Positions 1 through 6,064 of a stretch of DNA of 12,204 nt are shown here, in pieces (the first letter of the stretch is position 1; the number at the start of each line of letters is the position of its first letter). The stretch lies in contig CAZXMB010000093.1 in the NCBI GenBank assembly GCA_964641715.1, positions 1 through 12,204 of the forward strand, given 5' to 3'. Both the position numbers and the translations under genes were made by a program. This stretch comes from CAZXMB01 sp964641715 (GTDB taxonomy: Bacteria > Desulfobacterota > BSN033 > UBA1163). A model generated the notes under the pieces. The model had not been told where the DNA came from. It worked only from the letters and a program-made list of their open reading frames with translations, and did no database searches.

Positions 1-19
1 ACAGGCTCAGGGCGAACGG
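1..19 (+). repeat. Truncated copy of a dispersed TTCGACARGCTCAG-type intergenic repeat
   Basis: The window opens with ACAGGCTCAGGGCGAACGG. This resembles the 3' part of a short repeat, TTCGACAAGCTCAG followed by GGCGAACGG, that I recognise from intergenic regions of many bacterial genomes. The 5' part would lie outside the window. It shares ACARGCTCAG with the palindromic element at 51-73, which is on the other strand. Recognition is from memory and the copy is cut by the window edge. Confidence 0.5.
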
Positions 20-49
20 TGATTTATTGAAATTATGTAACTTTTCCGA

Positions 50-74
50 TCATGCTGAGCTTGTCGAAGCATGA
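50..74 (-). repeat. Short palindromic intergenic repeat (TTCGACAAGCTCAG family)
   Basis: On the minus strand the core reads TTCGACAAGCTCAGCATG, flanked so that TCATGCT and AGCATGA form perfect 7-base arms around an 11-base loop. It lies about 105 bases beyond the holA stop, in non-coding DNA. The core matches a widespread dispersed palindromic element seen in many environmental genomes. No T-run follows it on the minus strand, so it does not look like a simple intrinsic terminator. Confidence 0.6.
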
Positions 75-168
75 AATCGATTTGAGCAACAGCCCGTAAA
101 GATTTATACACCGATGACATAACCCTGTGACAAAACCAGCATCTCTACCTTAACCCCTGGACTAAAGA
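75..168. other. Non-coding spacer left of holA
   Basis: No credible open reading frame, RNA gene or promoter is visible here. With the two repeat fragments to its left it makes up the 178-base region downstream of holA. The start of the next gene to the left is outside the window. Confidence 0.5.
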
Positions 169-190
169 GTTCAATTTTCTATAATTGAAC
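169..190 (-). terminator. Possible weak AT-rich hairpin over the holA stop codon
   Basis: GTTCAATT (169-176) and AATTGAAC (183-190) are perfect 8-base complementary arms around a 6-base loop that contains the holA stop codon (179-181). On the minus strand the hairpin is followed by TCTTTAG, a poor U-run. It could be a weak terminator or a 3'-end stabilising hairpin. The stem is AT-rich, so the terminator call is tentative. Confidence 0.3.
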
Positions 191-1207
191 AGGTCGGCAG
201 AGATCGATCACTAATTTCTCCATCAGAAGGTTTTTAGGTCCCCTGTTGCTCTTAATGGCCAAATCGGTTTGATGGCACTTTAAAATTCCCCTCCGGAGAT
301 CGGATTCCGAAAAATTTCTCCCCTGTTCCATCAGTTTCTTGATACTCCAGGGTGGCATCCGGATCATTCTCGCCACCTCTCCAAAATCCTTTTGAGAAGA
401 GGTCATCTTCTTTAACCTCCAGATATTCCAGTAATGCTTTGCCATCATGTTTAGCAGGAGAAGGGAAATCGCCTCGTCTCTTCTCTTCGGCACCTCCTCT
501 TCTTTTCTAAAAGGGATGGCCTTCGATTCCAGCGCCTTCTCCAGTATTCCGAGGGCCCTCTCCAGATTCTGCTGACCAATCGCATCAGTCAGATCAAAAA
601 CCGTGCTGACCCTTACCTCTGAGGTGATCTCTTCCACATCCGAAAGTTCAATCCTTTTTCTGTCCCCTGTGCTCAACCAGACCTTCTCCAGTCCATTATC
701 AAGGTCATTGAGATGATCTCCAATCACCTCCACAAGATATTCCGCCGCCTCTTCCGTGAGAACCTTTCCTCTCTCTTCCATCCTCTTCTTGACCCAGGAG
801 ACTAAACTCTTCCCTTTCAACCTCGGATATTCGATGAATTTGCATGTCTTCTCCAATTCCTTCTGATGCTTTTTCCACAATCCCAGGGTTGGGCCACTCA
901 TTACGAGGCAGGTGGTCGGAGAAGGATCTTTGAAATATCCCGGGAAGCCCTCCATGGACTCTTCATCGAACTGATCCATCCCTCTCACTAAAACGTAACG
1001 ATATCGTGAGAACATCGGGAGGGTCTGGGCAGTCTGAACGATCTCCCGGCTTCTGTGCTCTTCTCCGTTGAAGAGATGGAGATTCAATCCCCTTTCCTTC
1101 TGGGTCAGGGTCTTGTTCAGAAGTCTCTCTATTTCTTCTTCGATGAGATAATCCTCAGGCCCATAGAGGAAATAGATGGGAGAAATTGGTGAGCTCTGTT
1201 TTATCAT
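179..1207 (-). CDS. holA: DNA polymerase III subunit delta (HolA)
   Basis: This is the delta subunit of the clamp-loader complex, which opens the beta sliding clamp so that it can be loaded on primed DNA. The protein is 342 residues from the chosen ATG, close to the 343 of E. coli HolA. The family's N-terminal signature is visible as YFLYGPEDYLIEEE (residues 12-25), followed by TLPMFSRYRYVLVRG (about 62-76), which matches the delta pattern of a 'lpmFs..r.vlvrg' strand. The C-terminal part is helical, as expected for the collar domain. An in-frame extension to 1315 exists, but its first 36 residues are read from the AT-rich spacer repeat and look like no delta N-terminus, so I start at 1207. 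No clear Shine-Dalgarno sequence precedes this ATG. In E. coli holA directly follows lptE; here five other genes lie between them. Confidence 0.9.
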   Translation of the reverse strand: MIKQSSPISPIYFLYGPEDYLIEEEIERLLNKTLTQKERGLNLHLFNGEEHRSREIVQTAQTLPMFSRYRYVLVRGMDQFDEESMEGFPGYFKDPSPTTCLVMSGPTLGLWKKHQKELEKTCKFIEYPRLKGKSLVSWVKKRMEERGKVLTEEAAEYLVEVIGDHLNDLDNGLEKVWLSTGDRKRIELSDVEEITSEVRVSTVFDLTDAIGQQNLERALGILEKALESKAIPFRKEEEVPKRRDEAISLLLLNMMAKHYWNIWRLKKMTSSQKDFGEVARMIRMPPWSIKKLMEQGRNFSESDLRRGILKCHQTDLAIKSNRGPKNLLMEKLVIDLCRPVQL

Positions 1208-1376
1208 TAATTTATTTTTATCATGTTTGTTGATCGTACCGCAATTTAAATTCCAATAACCAAATCCTAATATCCAAATAAGAACCAATGAACCAATGAC
1301 TAATGTCCGAAACAATAGGGTTTATAAATTTCATTACATTTAGAATTTTGGTGATTGGAATTTGGATATTATTTGG
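1208..1376. other. AT-rich spacer between the RlmL-like gene and holA
   Basis: This 169-base spacer is strongly AT-rich compared with the flanking genes and contains most of a long imperfect inverted repeat (described separately). Several stretches read as variants of 'ATTGGnnATTTGGATATT', a low-complexity intergenic motif. I see no convincing promoter, so holA is probably read from transcription entering from the RlmL-like gene. Confidence 0.6.
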
Positions 1377-1383
1377 TTATTGG
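1253..1383. repeat. Imperfect inverted repeat, 24-27 base arms, AT-rich
   Basis: The left arm (1253-1279) contains CCAATAACCAAAT, three extra bases, then AATATCCAAAT. The right arm (1360-1383) is the exact reverse complement of both blocks placed directly together. The arms are separated by 80 bases. The right arm covers the stop codon of the RlmL-like gene (1377-1379). More loosely related ATTGG/CCAAT words lie on both sides (for example 1349-1359 and 1281-1300). It resembles dispersed intergenic repeats of environmental genomes more than an insertion sequence. Confidence 0.75.
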
Positions 1384-2561
1384 TGATTGTAAATTGGTGC
1401 TTGTTTCTTACTGCTTCCTTCATAGAGATCATACTCCAACAACCTGCACTCGATGTTACTGTTGAAAAACGGAATCCTCCTTTTTGTCCTCAGCCCCACC
1501 TTCTTGGCCAGTTCGAAGCTGCCTGTAAAGACATAACCCCTGTAGCCGGTCCCTCTCTTTTTAAAGAAATCGCCAATCCTTCGGTAGGTATCCTTGAGCT
1601 CCTCTACCTCACCCATCCGTTCCCCGTATTCAGGGTTCAGGATGATCACCCCCTCGCCCATTGGGACAGGGGTCTGTAAAAAATCGCAAACCCCAAACTC
1701 GATGAAACGGTCCACTCCGGCGGTCATCGCATTCTTTCTCGCAGTCTCAATCGCCTGCTGGCTGATATCCGTCGCAATGATCCTCCCCTTTATCTCATCC
1801 TTCGACTCAGCTCTTATCTTCCTGCGAAGAACCTTCCAGGAGGGTTCATCAAATCCTTTCAGATGCGTGAAACTGTAATTCCCTCTCAATAAGCCCGGGG
1901 CTCTTCCGAGGGCGATTAAAGCAGCCTCAATGGCAAGGGTCCCGCTGCCACACATGGGATTAATAAAATTTCCATCTCCCTTCCAACCCGTGGCAAGGAT
2001 CACTGCTGCGGCAAGGGTTTCCTGCATGGGTGCCTTGAGGGGGTTCATTCTATATCCGCGTCTGGACAACGGCTCCCCGGAAGAATCGAGGAAGACCTGG
2101 CAATGTTTACCCCTCCAGTAAAGATGAAACACACTTCTATCCCTTTTCGACCCTGAATCAGGTCTCCGGCCATACCTCTCCCTTAACCGATCCACGATCG
2201 CATCCTTCCCCCTTAAATTGGCAAATCTCGAATCCCGAATGGTCGGGTTCTCCACCGAAGAGGTCACACAGACATAGCCATCTTCTGGAATATATTCTTC
2301 CCAGCCCATCCTGGACAGATTCTTGTAGAGCTCACCGGAATCCCTTGCCTCAAATTCACCTAAAAGGAAGAGGACCCTCTGCGCTGTCCTCAGAAGAAGG
2401 TTCAACTTTATCGTATCCGTTAACAGCCCCTCTGTCTCGATGTGGGCTAAGCCTTCGGAGAGGACAGGAAACCCCAAGGAAAGGACCTCCTCCTTTAAAT
2501 AAGGAGGGATGCCCTTTGCACAGGTGATGGCGATTCTGCTCTTCTTCTGCCAGATAGACAT
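1377..2561 (-). CDS. THUMP-domain class I SAM-dependent RNA methyltransferase, RlmL/YpsC-like
   Basis: A predicted RNA (probably 23S rRNA) guanine-N2 methyltransferase of the COG0116 family. From the ATG at 2561 the protein is 394 residues, close to B. subtilis YpsC and to the N-terminal half of E. coli RlmL. The N-terminal ferredoxin-like/THUMP region spans roughly 8-160, beginning RIAITCAKGIPPYLKEEV. The Rossmann methyltransferase domain follows, with SAM-binding motif I NPMCGSGTL (201-209), the acidic loop IIATDIS (261-267) and motif IV LNPEYGER (308-315). Motif IV usually reads NPPYGER, so Glu replaces the second Pro. The last residues (about QAPIYNHQ) are encoded by the spacer repeat, which also supplies the stop. 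The start ATG directly abuts an assembly gap, so a slightly longer N-terminus cannot be excluded. It is divergent from the KamA-type gene. The exact modified base cannot be told from sequence. Confidence 0.82.
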   Translation of the reverse strand: MSIWQKKSRIAITCAKGIPPYLKEEVLSLGFPVLSEGLAHIETEGLLTDTIKLNLLLRTAQRVLFLLGEFEARDSGELYKNLSRMGWEEYIPEDGYVCVTSSVENPTIRDSRFANLRGKDAIVDRLRERYGRRPDSGSKRDRSVFHLYWRGKHCQVFLDSSGEPLSRRGYRMNPLKAPMQETLAAAVILATGWKGDGNFINPMCGSGTLAIEAALIALGRAPGLLRGNYSFTHLKGFDEPSWKVLRRKIRAESKDEIKGRIIATDISQQAIETARKNAMTAGVDRFIEFGVCDFLQTPVPMGEGVIILNPEYGERMGEVEELKDTYRRIGDFFKKRGTGYRGYVFTGSFELAKKVGLRTKRRIPFFNSNIECRLLEYDLYEGSSKKQAPIYNHQ

Positions 2562-2661
2562 NNNNNNNNNNNNNNNNNNNNNNNNNNNNNNNNNNNNNNN
2601 NNNNNNNNNNNNNNNNNNNNNNNNNNNNNNNNNNNNNNNNNNNNNNNNNNNNNNNNNNNNN
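2562..2661. other. Assembly gap (100 N) between divergent genes
   Basis: One hundred N bases lie between the ATG of the RlmL-like gene and the first readable codon of the KamA-type gene. The missing sequence must hold the start of the KamA-type gene and probably divergent promoters. The round length suggests a placeholder, so the true distance is unknown. Confidence 0.95.
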
Positions 2662-3657
2662 GCCCGTTTTCTCCCCATCCACATCGGATCGCTTCGACCT
2701 GTCGTTGCCCTTTATCCTCTCCGGATCACCTCTTATTACTTTAGCCTCATCAGGGAGAGAGGCGATCCCATCTGGCGCCAATGCATCCCTGATATCCGTG
2801 AAATAGAAGAGGACCATCTTTCTCCAGACCCCCTTGACGAAGAAGGGTTTTCTCCGGTACCGAACCTCCTGCACCGGTACCCTGATCGGGCCGTTTTACT
2901 GGTCTCTTCTTCTTGCCCCACCTTCTGTCGATTCTGTACAAGAAAGAATCGGCTCATCAATGGGAAGAGAATCTCTTTAAAAGATTCTCTCGATGGAGCG
3001 ATCAGGTATCTTGAAAAGAGTCCGATGGTCCAGGAGGTGATCCTTTCCGGCGGCGATCCCCTCCTGCTCTCCGATGAGGAACTGGACAGGATCCTTGCGA
3101 AACTTAAAGGGATCCCTCATCTTCAAGTCCTCAGGATTAACACTCGAATCCCCGTGACATTTCCCGAACGGATCACTTCAGGGCTATGCCGGATGTTAAA
3201 ACAACACCATCCACTCTATGTGAATACCCACTTCAATCACCCCCTTGAAATCACCCGGGAATCCTCCGAGGCCTGTGCCATGCTGGCCGATGCAGGTATT
3301 CCCCTGGGGAATCAGACCGTGTTGCTCAGGGAGGTGAATGATGATCCCGAGGTGATGAAGGAATTGATGAAAAAGCTCCTGACCCTAAGGGTCCGTCCCT
3401 ACTATATTCATCAGATGGACCAGGTGAAGGGGACAAACCACTTCCGAACTTCCGTTGAACGGGGAATAAGGATGATGAGACGGCTGAGGGGACATATCTC
3501 GGGAATGGCCATCCCCTATTATGTCATTGACCTGCCAGGAGGCAAGGGAAAAGTCCCCATCCTTCCAGAGGATGTCAGGAGAGAGGGAAAAACTCTCTAT
3601 CTAAGAAATTACCTCGGGGAGGTGGTTGAATATCCGGACGATGGTGGAGGGGATTAA
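2662..3657 (+). CDS. kamA: KamA-family radical SAM lysine 2,3-aminomutase, probable EpmB function (5' end missing)
   Basis: It is predicted to convert lysine to beta-lysine using a 4Fe-4S cluster, S-adenosylmethionine and PLP. The 331 visible residues lack only the N-terminus, lost in the gap. The radical SAM motif CPTFCRFC (visible residues 85-92, CX3CX2C) is followed by the conserved Arg of CTRK. SGGDPLLL, NTHFNHPLEIT and GNQTVLL are typical of KamA. Residues known in the Clostridium enzyme are kept: the substrate Asp in HQMDQ, and Asp then, seven residues on, the PLP-binding Lys in the VIDLPGGKGK segment. The C-terminal tail through LYLRNYLGEVVEYP is KamA-like, unlike the shorter E. coli EpmB. 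It converges on epmA with a 4-base overlap and lies beside efp. I infer that it supplies beta-lysine for EF-P, but free beta-lysine (for example as an osmolyte precursor) is an alternative product role. Confidence 0.85.
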   Translation, partial: ARFLPIHIGSLRPVVALYPLRITSYYFSLIRERGDPIWRQCIPDIREIEEDHLSPDPLDEEGFSPVPNLLHRYPDRAVLLVSSSCPTFCRFCTRKNRLINGKRISLKDSLDGAIRYLEKSPMVQEVILSGGDPLLLSDEELDRILAKLKGIPHLQVLRINTRIPVTFPERITSGLCRMLKQHHPLYVNTHFNHPLEITRESSEACAMLADAGIPLGNQTVLLREVNDDPEVMKELMKKLLTLRVRPYYIHQMDQVKGTNHFRTSVERGIRMMRRLRGHISGMAIPYYVIDLPGGKGKVPILPEDVRREGKTLYLRNYLGEVVEYPDDGGGD

Positions 3658-4577
3658 AGTTCTTCCGGAGTAAAAGCCACCACTTCATCGATTCTTTTTT
3701 CATCCGATAAAACCATGACCAGGCGATCCACTCCCAGGGCGATTCCCGCCGAGGCCGGCATCTCTTCCATCTCGGTCAAAAACTTTTCAGGCATCGGATA
3801 AATCTCTTTACCAAGTAACCGGCGGGTCTCCATCTCTGATTCGAAGACTTTCCGTTGCTCTTCGGCATCGATCAATTCGGAATAGGCATTGGCTATCTCA
3901 AGACCTCCCAGATAGAGTTCAAAGCGTTCTGCCACGGCAGGGTCTTCCTTTTTCAAGCGCGCCAATGATCTGCGTTCTGAAGGATAATCATAAAGAAAGG
4001 TGGGTTTCTTGATTCCGAGCCCGGGTTCGATGTCCCGGACCATGACCTCATCGAAAAGGTTCTGCTGGAGAGCCTCTTTCGCCGAAATCTTTGTGAACCG
4101 TTGAAACGCCTCTTTGACTGTCATTCTCTCCCAGGGAGAGGTAAGGAAAATATCGTGCCCCTGGTAGATTATTTTCTCTCCCATCCCGATGTCAGCAGCC
4201 AGGGTTTGAATCAAGTTCTCGCATTCATCCATCAGAGAAAGATAATCGCTTCCTGCCCGATACCATTCTAAAAGGGTGAACTCCGGGATGTGCTGACTTC
4301 CTCTCTCTCCTTCTCTCCAGCAACGGCAGATCTGAAAGATCTTCTCATACCCTGCGGCGAGCATTCGCTTCATGCAGAGCTCAGGAGAGGTGTGAAGGTA
4401 CCATTGGCCCGATAGGACTGCGTTAATATGGGACTCAGGGGCGGGAGCAGGAATGCGAAAAGGAGTCTCTACCTCAAGATATCCTTCCTTGCTGAAAAAA
4501 GCTCTGATCTTCTGGATTATCCTCGCCCTCTGTTCAAGAGCGAGCTTTCGTCTGGCCAATGGCCAGTTTTTTGTCAC
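3654..4577 (-). CDS. epmA: EF-P lysine ligase EpmA (PoxA/GenX, LysRS-like)
   Basis: This class II aminoacyl-tRNA-synthetase paralogue activates beta-lysine with ATP and attaches it to a lysine of EF-P. The 307-residue protein has only the catalytic core and lacks the anticodon-binding domain of LysRS (E. coli EpmA is 325). Visible motifs are LEVETP (34-39, motif 1), TSPELCMKRML (63-73), CRCWREGERGSQHIPEFTLLEWYR (85-108, motif 2) and GIALGVDRLVMVL (278-290, motif 3). Ala in GIALG sits where LysRS has Gly, as in E. coli EpmA. I choose the GTG at 4577: AAGGGA lies 7 bases upstream, the gene then begins 4 bases after the efp stop, and the distance from Trp5 to LEVETP equals that in E. coli. A TTG at 4625 would add 16 residues overlapping efp. 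Its TAA stop shares bases with the stop of the convergent KamA-type gene. Confidence 0.92.
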   Translation of the reverse strand: MTKNWPLARRKLALEQRARIIQKIRAFFSKEGYLEVETPFRIPAPAPESHINAVLSGQWYLHTSPELCMKRMLAAGYEKIFQICRCWREGERGSQHIPEFTLLEWYRAGSDYLSLMDECENLIQTLAADIGMGEKIIYQGHDIFLTSPWERMTVKEAFQRFTKISAKEALQQNLFDEVMVRDIEPGLGIKKPTFLYDYPSERRSLARLKKEDPAVAERFELYLGGLEIANAYSELIDAEEQRKVFESEMETRRLLGKEIYPMPEKFLTEMEEMPASAGIALGVDRLVMVLSDEKRIDEVVAFTPEEL

Positions 4578-4581
4578 GGAC

Positions 4582-5145
4582 CTATCCCTTGACCCGAGTC
4601 GAATATTCGCCGGTTCGGGTGTCAATGGTGATCAACTCGCCCTCCTGGACGAAGGGAGGAATACGCAGTTCATATCCCGTTTCAACAGTGGCGGGTTTGT
4701 AATCCGCCTTCGACGTATCGCCCTTGACCCACATCTCAGTCTTCACCACCCGGAGATTTACAAAATTCGGAAGGTCCACGCCAATGGCCTTCTCCCTGAA
4801 CATCAAAACTTTCACATTCAAATTATCGATAAGATAATTTTTTGCCTCTCCCAGTGCATCCTCGTTGATGATGATCTGTTCATAGGTCTGATTGTCCATG
4901 AAGTAATAATGGTCACCTTCCTTGTAGAGATACTGCATGGGCCGCTCTTCCAACGAGGCGGGTTCAAAGGTATCTCCCTCGCGATAGGTCCGGTCGATCG
5001 TCAACCCGGTAATCATGTTTTTCAGTTTGGTCCGGTAAAGGGCCTGCCCCTTGCCCGGTTTGGAGAATTCAAAGGCCGTGACGATGTAAGGATCATTATC
5101 GATGGTGACCTTCAACCCCTTTTTCAAATCCGATGCCGTATACAT
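4582..5145 (-). CDS. efp: Translation elongation factor P
   Basis: EF-P binds the ribosome between the P and E sites and promotes peptide-bond formation at consecutive prolines. The protein is 187 residues, the normal length. The N-terminal KOW-like domain carries SKPGKGQA with the modifiable Lys at position 32, equivalent to Lys34 of E. coli. Two OB domains follow, and the C-terminal signature TGYELRIPPFVQEGEL...DTRTGEYSTR is intact. The start at 5145 is preceded by a strong AGGAAGGA (5152-5159); an in-frame extension upstream overlaps the HNH gene and is not credible. A Lys inside PGKGQ together with neighbouring epmA and a KamA-type gene points to beta-lysylation rather than rhamnosylation (Arg) or 5-aminopentanol modification. 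It lies 16 bases after the HNH gene and 4 bases before epmA, so it is probably co-transcribed with both. Confidence 0.97.
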   Translation of the reverse strand: MYTASDLKKGLKVTIDNDPYIVTAFEFSKPGKGQALYRTKLKNMITGLTIDRTYREGDTFEPASLEERPMQYLYKEGDHYYFMDNQTYEQIIINEDALGEAKNYLIDNLNVKVLMFREKAIGVDLPNFVNLRVVKTEMWVKGDTSKADYKPATVETGYELRIPPFVQEGELITIDTRTGEYSTRVKG

Positions 5146-5151
5146 AGGTGA

Positions 5152-5159
5152 TCCTTCCT
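5152..5159 (-). promoter_or_regulatory. Shine-Dalgarno site of efp
   Basis: AGGAAGGA on the minus strand, 6 bases before the ATG at 5145. It fixes the efp start and sits right after the stop codon of the preceding HNH gene (5162-5164). Confidence 0.8.
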
Positions 5160-5161
5160 TC

Positions 5162-5491
5162 TTATTTTTCGTCTCTCCAATAGTGGCCGAGTAGCTCCCT
5201 GCTGTGTTCATCATCGTGGCAATAGACACAGAGGTTTTCCCAGTTCGACCCATCCGGGGGATTATTCATGGGATTTCCATCTTTATGGTGAACGGTCAGC
5301 TGGAATCTGTTCTTATGATCAAACTCTCTTCCGCACTTGGCGCAGATGAGACCGTGAATCTTGAGCGACTGTTCCCTGTAATCAAGGCCGGGGCGTCTGG
5401 GTTTTTTTAATTCCTTCAGCAGATGATCAACCGGTTGACTCTTTTTCGGTCTTTTAATCCTTGGGTATCTTCCAAAGTCACTCTCTTTCAT
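5162..5491 (-). CDS. Small HNH endonuclease-like protein (YajD type)
   Basis: A 109-residue protein with a zinc-bracketed HNH (beta-beta-alpha-metal) fold. CAKC (50-53) is followed by LTVHHKDGNPMNN (65-77), which holds the catalytic-type HH pair and Asn73, then NWENLCVYCHDDEH (84-97) with the second CXXC pair and the final His. Length and layout resemble E. coli YajD (about 115 residues), whose role is unclear to me. The basic N-terminal part (YPRIKRPKKSQ) could touch nucleic acid. The start at 5491 lies 13 bases after the lptE stop; an upstream in-frame ATG at 5602 would read through lptE and is rejected. The Shine-Dalgarno sequence is weak, so translation may be coupled to lptE. No toxin, phage or restriction partner lies nearby, so a housekeeping or repair role is more likely than a selfish homing one, but this is inference. 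Confidence 0.82.
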   Translation of the reverse strand: MKESDFGRYPRIKRPKKSQPVDHLLKELKKPRRPGLDYREQSLKIHGLICAKCGREFDHKNRFQLTVHHKDGNPMNNPPDGSNWENLCVYCHDDEHSRELLGHYWRDEK

Positions 5492-5504
5492 GGGAGGATC
5501 CCTA

Positions 5505-5963
5505 TCAGAAATGATAGAAGAACCGATTTCGGATGCTCTCTGCCATAAACTTCCCCAGGGCTTGAATGGCCGCAGCCCTGTTTGATTCGCTGACAAGGAC
5601 ATTATAAGAGGTTCGATAGACCCGGCTATCTGAAAAATCGTTCTGGGTCCAGATCACCTCCCCATTTTTTCTTCGAAGGGTGAGATCGATCACCACGGTC
5701 GTCTGGTATTCCTGGGCCACCCCTGATCGGTCATAGGAGACCGAATAGATCCGAAACAATTTGATGCTCCCCTCCAGGATCGAATCCGCCTCATTCCGGC
5801 TGACCACCTTCACCCTCCTGTCCTGGATAAACTCCCTCAGAAATCCCCGGGTAAAGGGAATCTCAATCCCGGGTTCGAAAGTCTGATTGATAAAAGTAGG
5901 GATGGCGATGGAGGTGATCCCGGGCGGCAGGTGGGTCTCCTTGCCCACCATTTGGTAGCCACA
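5505..5963 (-). CDS. lptE: LPS-assembly lipoprotein LptE (5' end missing)
   Basis: LptE is the outer-membrane lipoprotein that plugs the LptD barrel during lipopolysaccharide delivery. The readable part starts exactly at CGYQM, in which Cys is the expected lipidated residue after signal peptidase II cleavage; the signal peptide is lost in the gap. The 152 mature residues carry family features: ITSIAIPTFINQTFEPGIE near the start, a VKVV...ADSILEGSI stretch (52-67), EYQTTVVIDLTLRRKNGEVIW (85-105), and a helical end. The family is low in sequence identity, so the call rests on fold pattern, lipobox Cys, size and position directly after leuS, as in E. coli. The presence of LptE argues for an LPS-containing outer membrane. 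Confidence 0.85.
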   Translation of the reverse strand, partial: CGYQMVGKETHLPPGITSIAIPTFINQTFEPGIEIPFTRGFLREFIQDRRVKVVSRNEADSILEGSIKLFRIYSVSYDRSGVAQEYQTTVVIDLTLRRKNGEVIWTQNDFSDSRVYRTSYNVLVSESNRAAAIQALGKFMAESIRNRFFYHF

Positions 5964-6063
5964 NNNNNNNNNNNNNNNNNNNNNNNNNNNNNNNNNNNNN
6001 NNNNNNNNNNNNNNNNNNNNNNNNNNNNNNNNNNNNNNNNNNNNNNNNNNNNNNNNNNNNNNN
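5964..6063. other. Assembly gap (100 N) between leuS and lptE
   Basis: The gap begins one base after the leuS stop codon (6065-6067 on the minus strand) and ends at the lipobox Cys codon of lptE. It hides the lptE start, signal peptide and ribosome site. About 100 bases would be enough for these, but the real length is unknown. Confidence 0.95.
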
Positions 6064-6064
6064 A

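Noticed and set aside
1208..1315. 36-residue N-terminal extension of HolA with a membrane-like stretch
   Set aside because: It is read from the AT-rich inverted repeat; the HolA family begins near the ATG at 1207 and needs no membrane segment.
2854..2882. Two CCGGTACC words 14 bases apart as a possible operator
   Set aside because: They lie inside the KamA-type coding sequence and encode ordinary residues (PVP, HRYP); likely chance.
4453..5151. 232-codon plus-strand frame opposite efp and epmA
   Set aside because: Antisense shadow of two strongly conserved genes, with no recognisable domain.
5492..5502. GGGA/TCCC small palindrome between lptE and the HNH gene as a terminator
   Set aside because: Arms of only four bases, no T-run, and genes on both sides run in the same direction with 13 bases between them.
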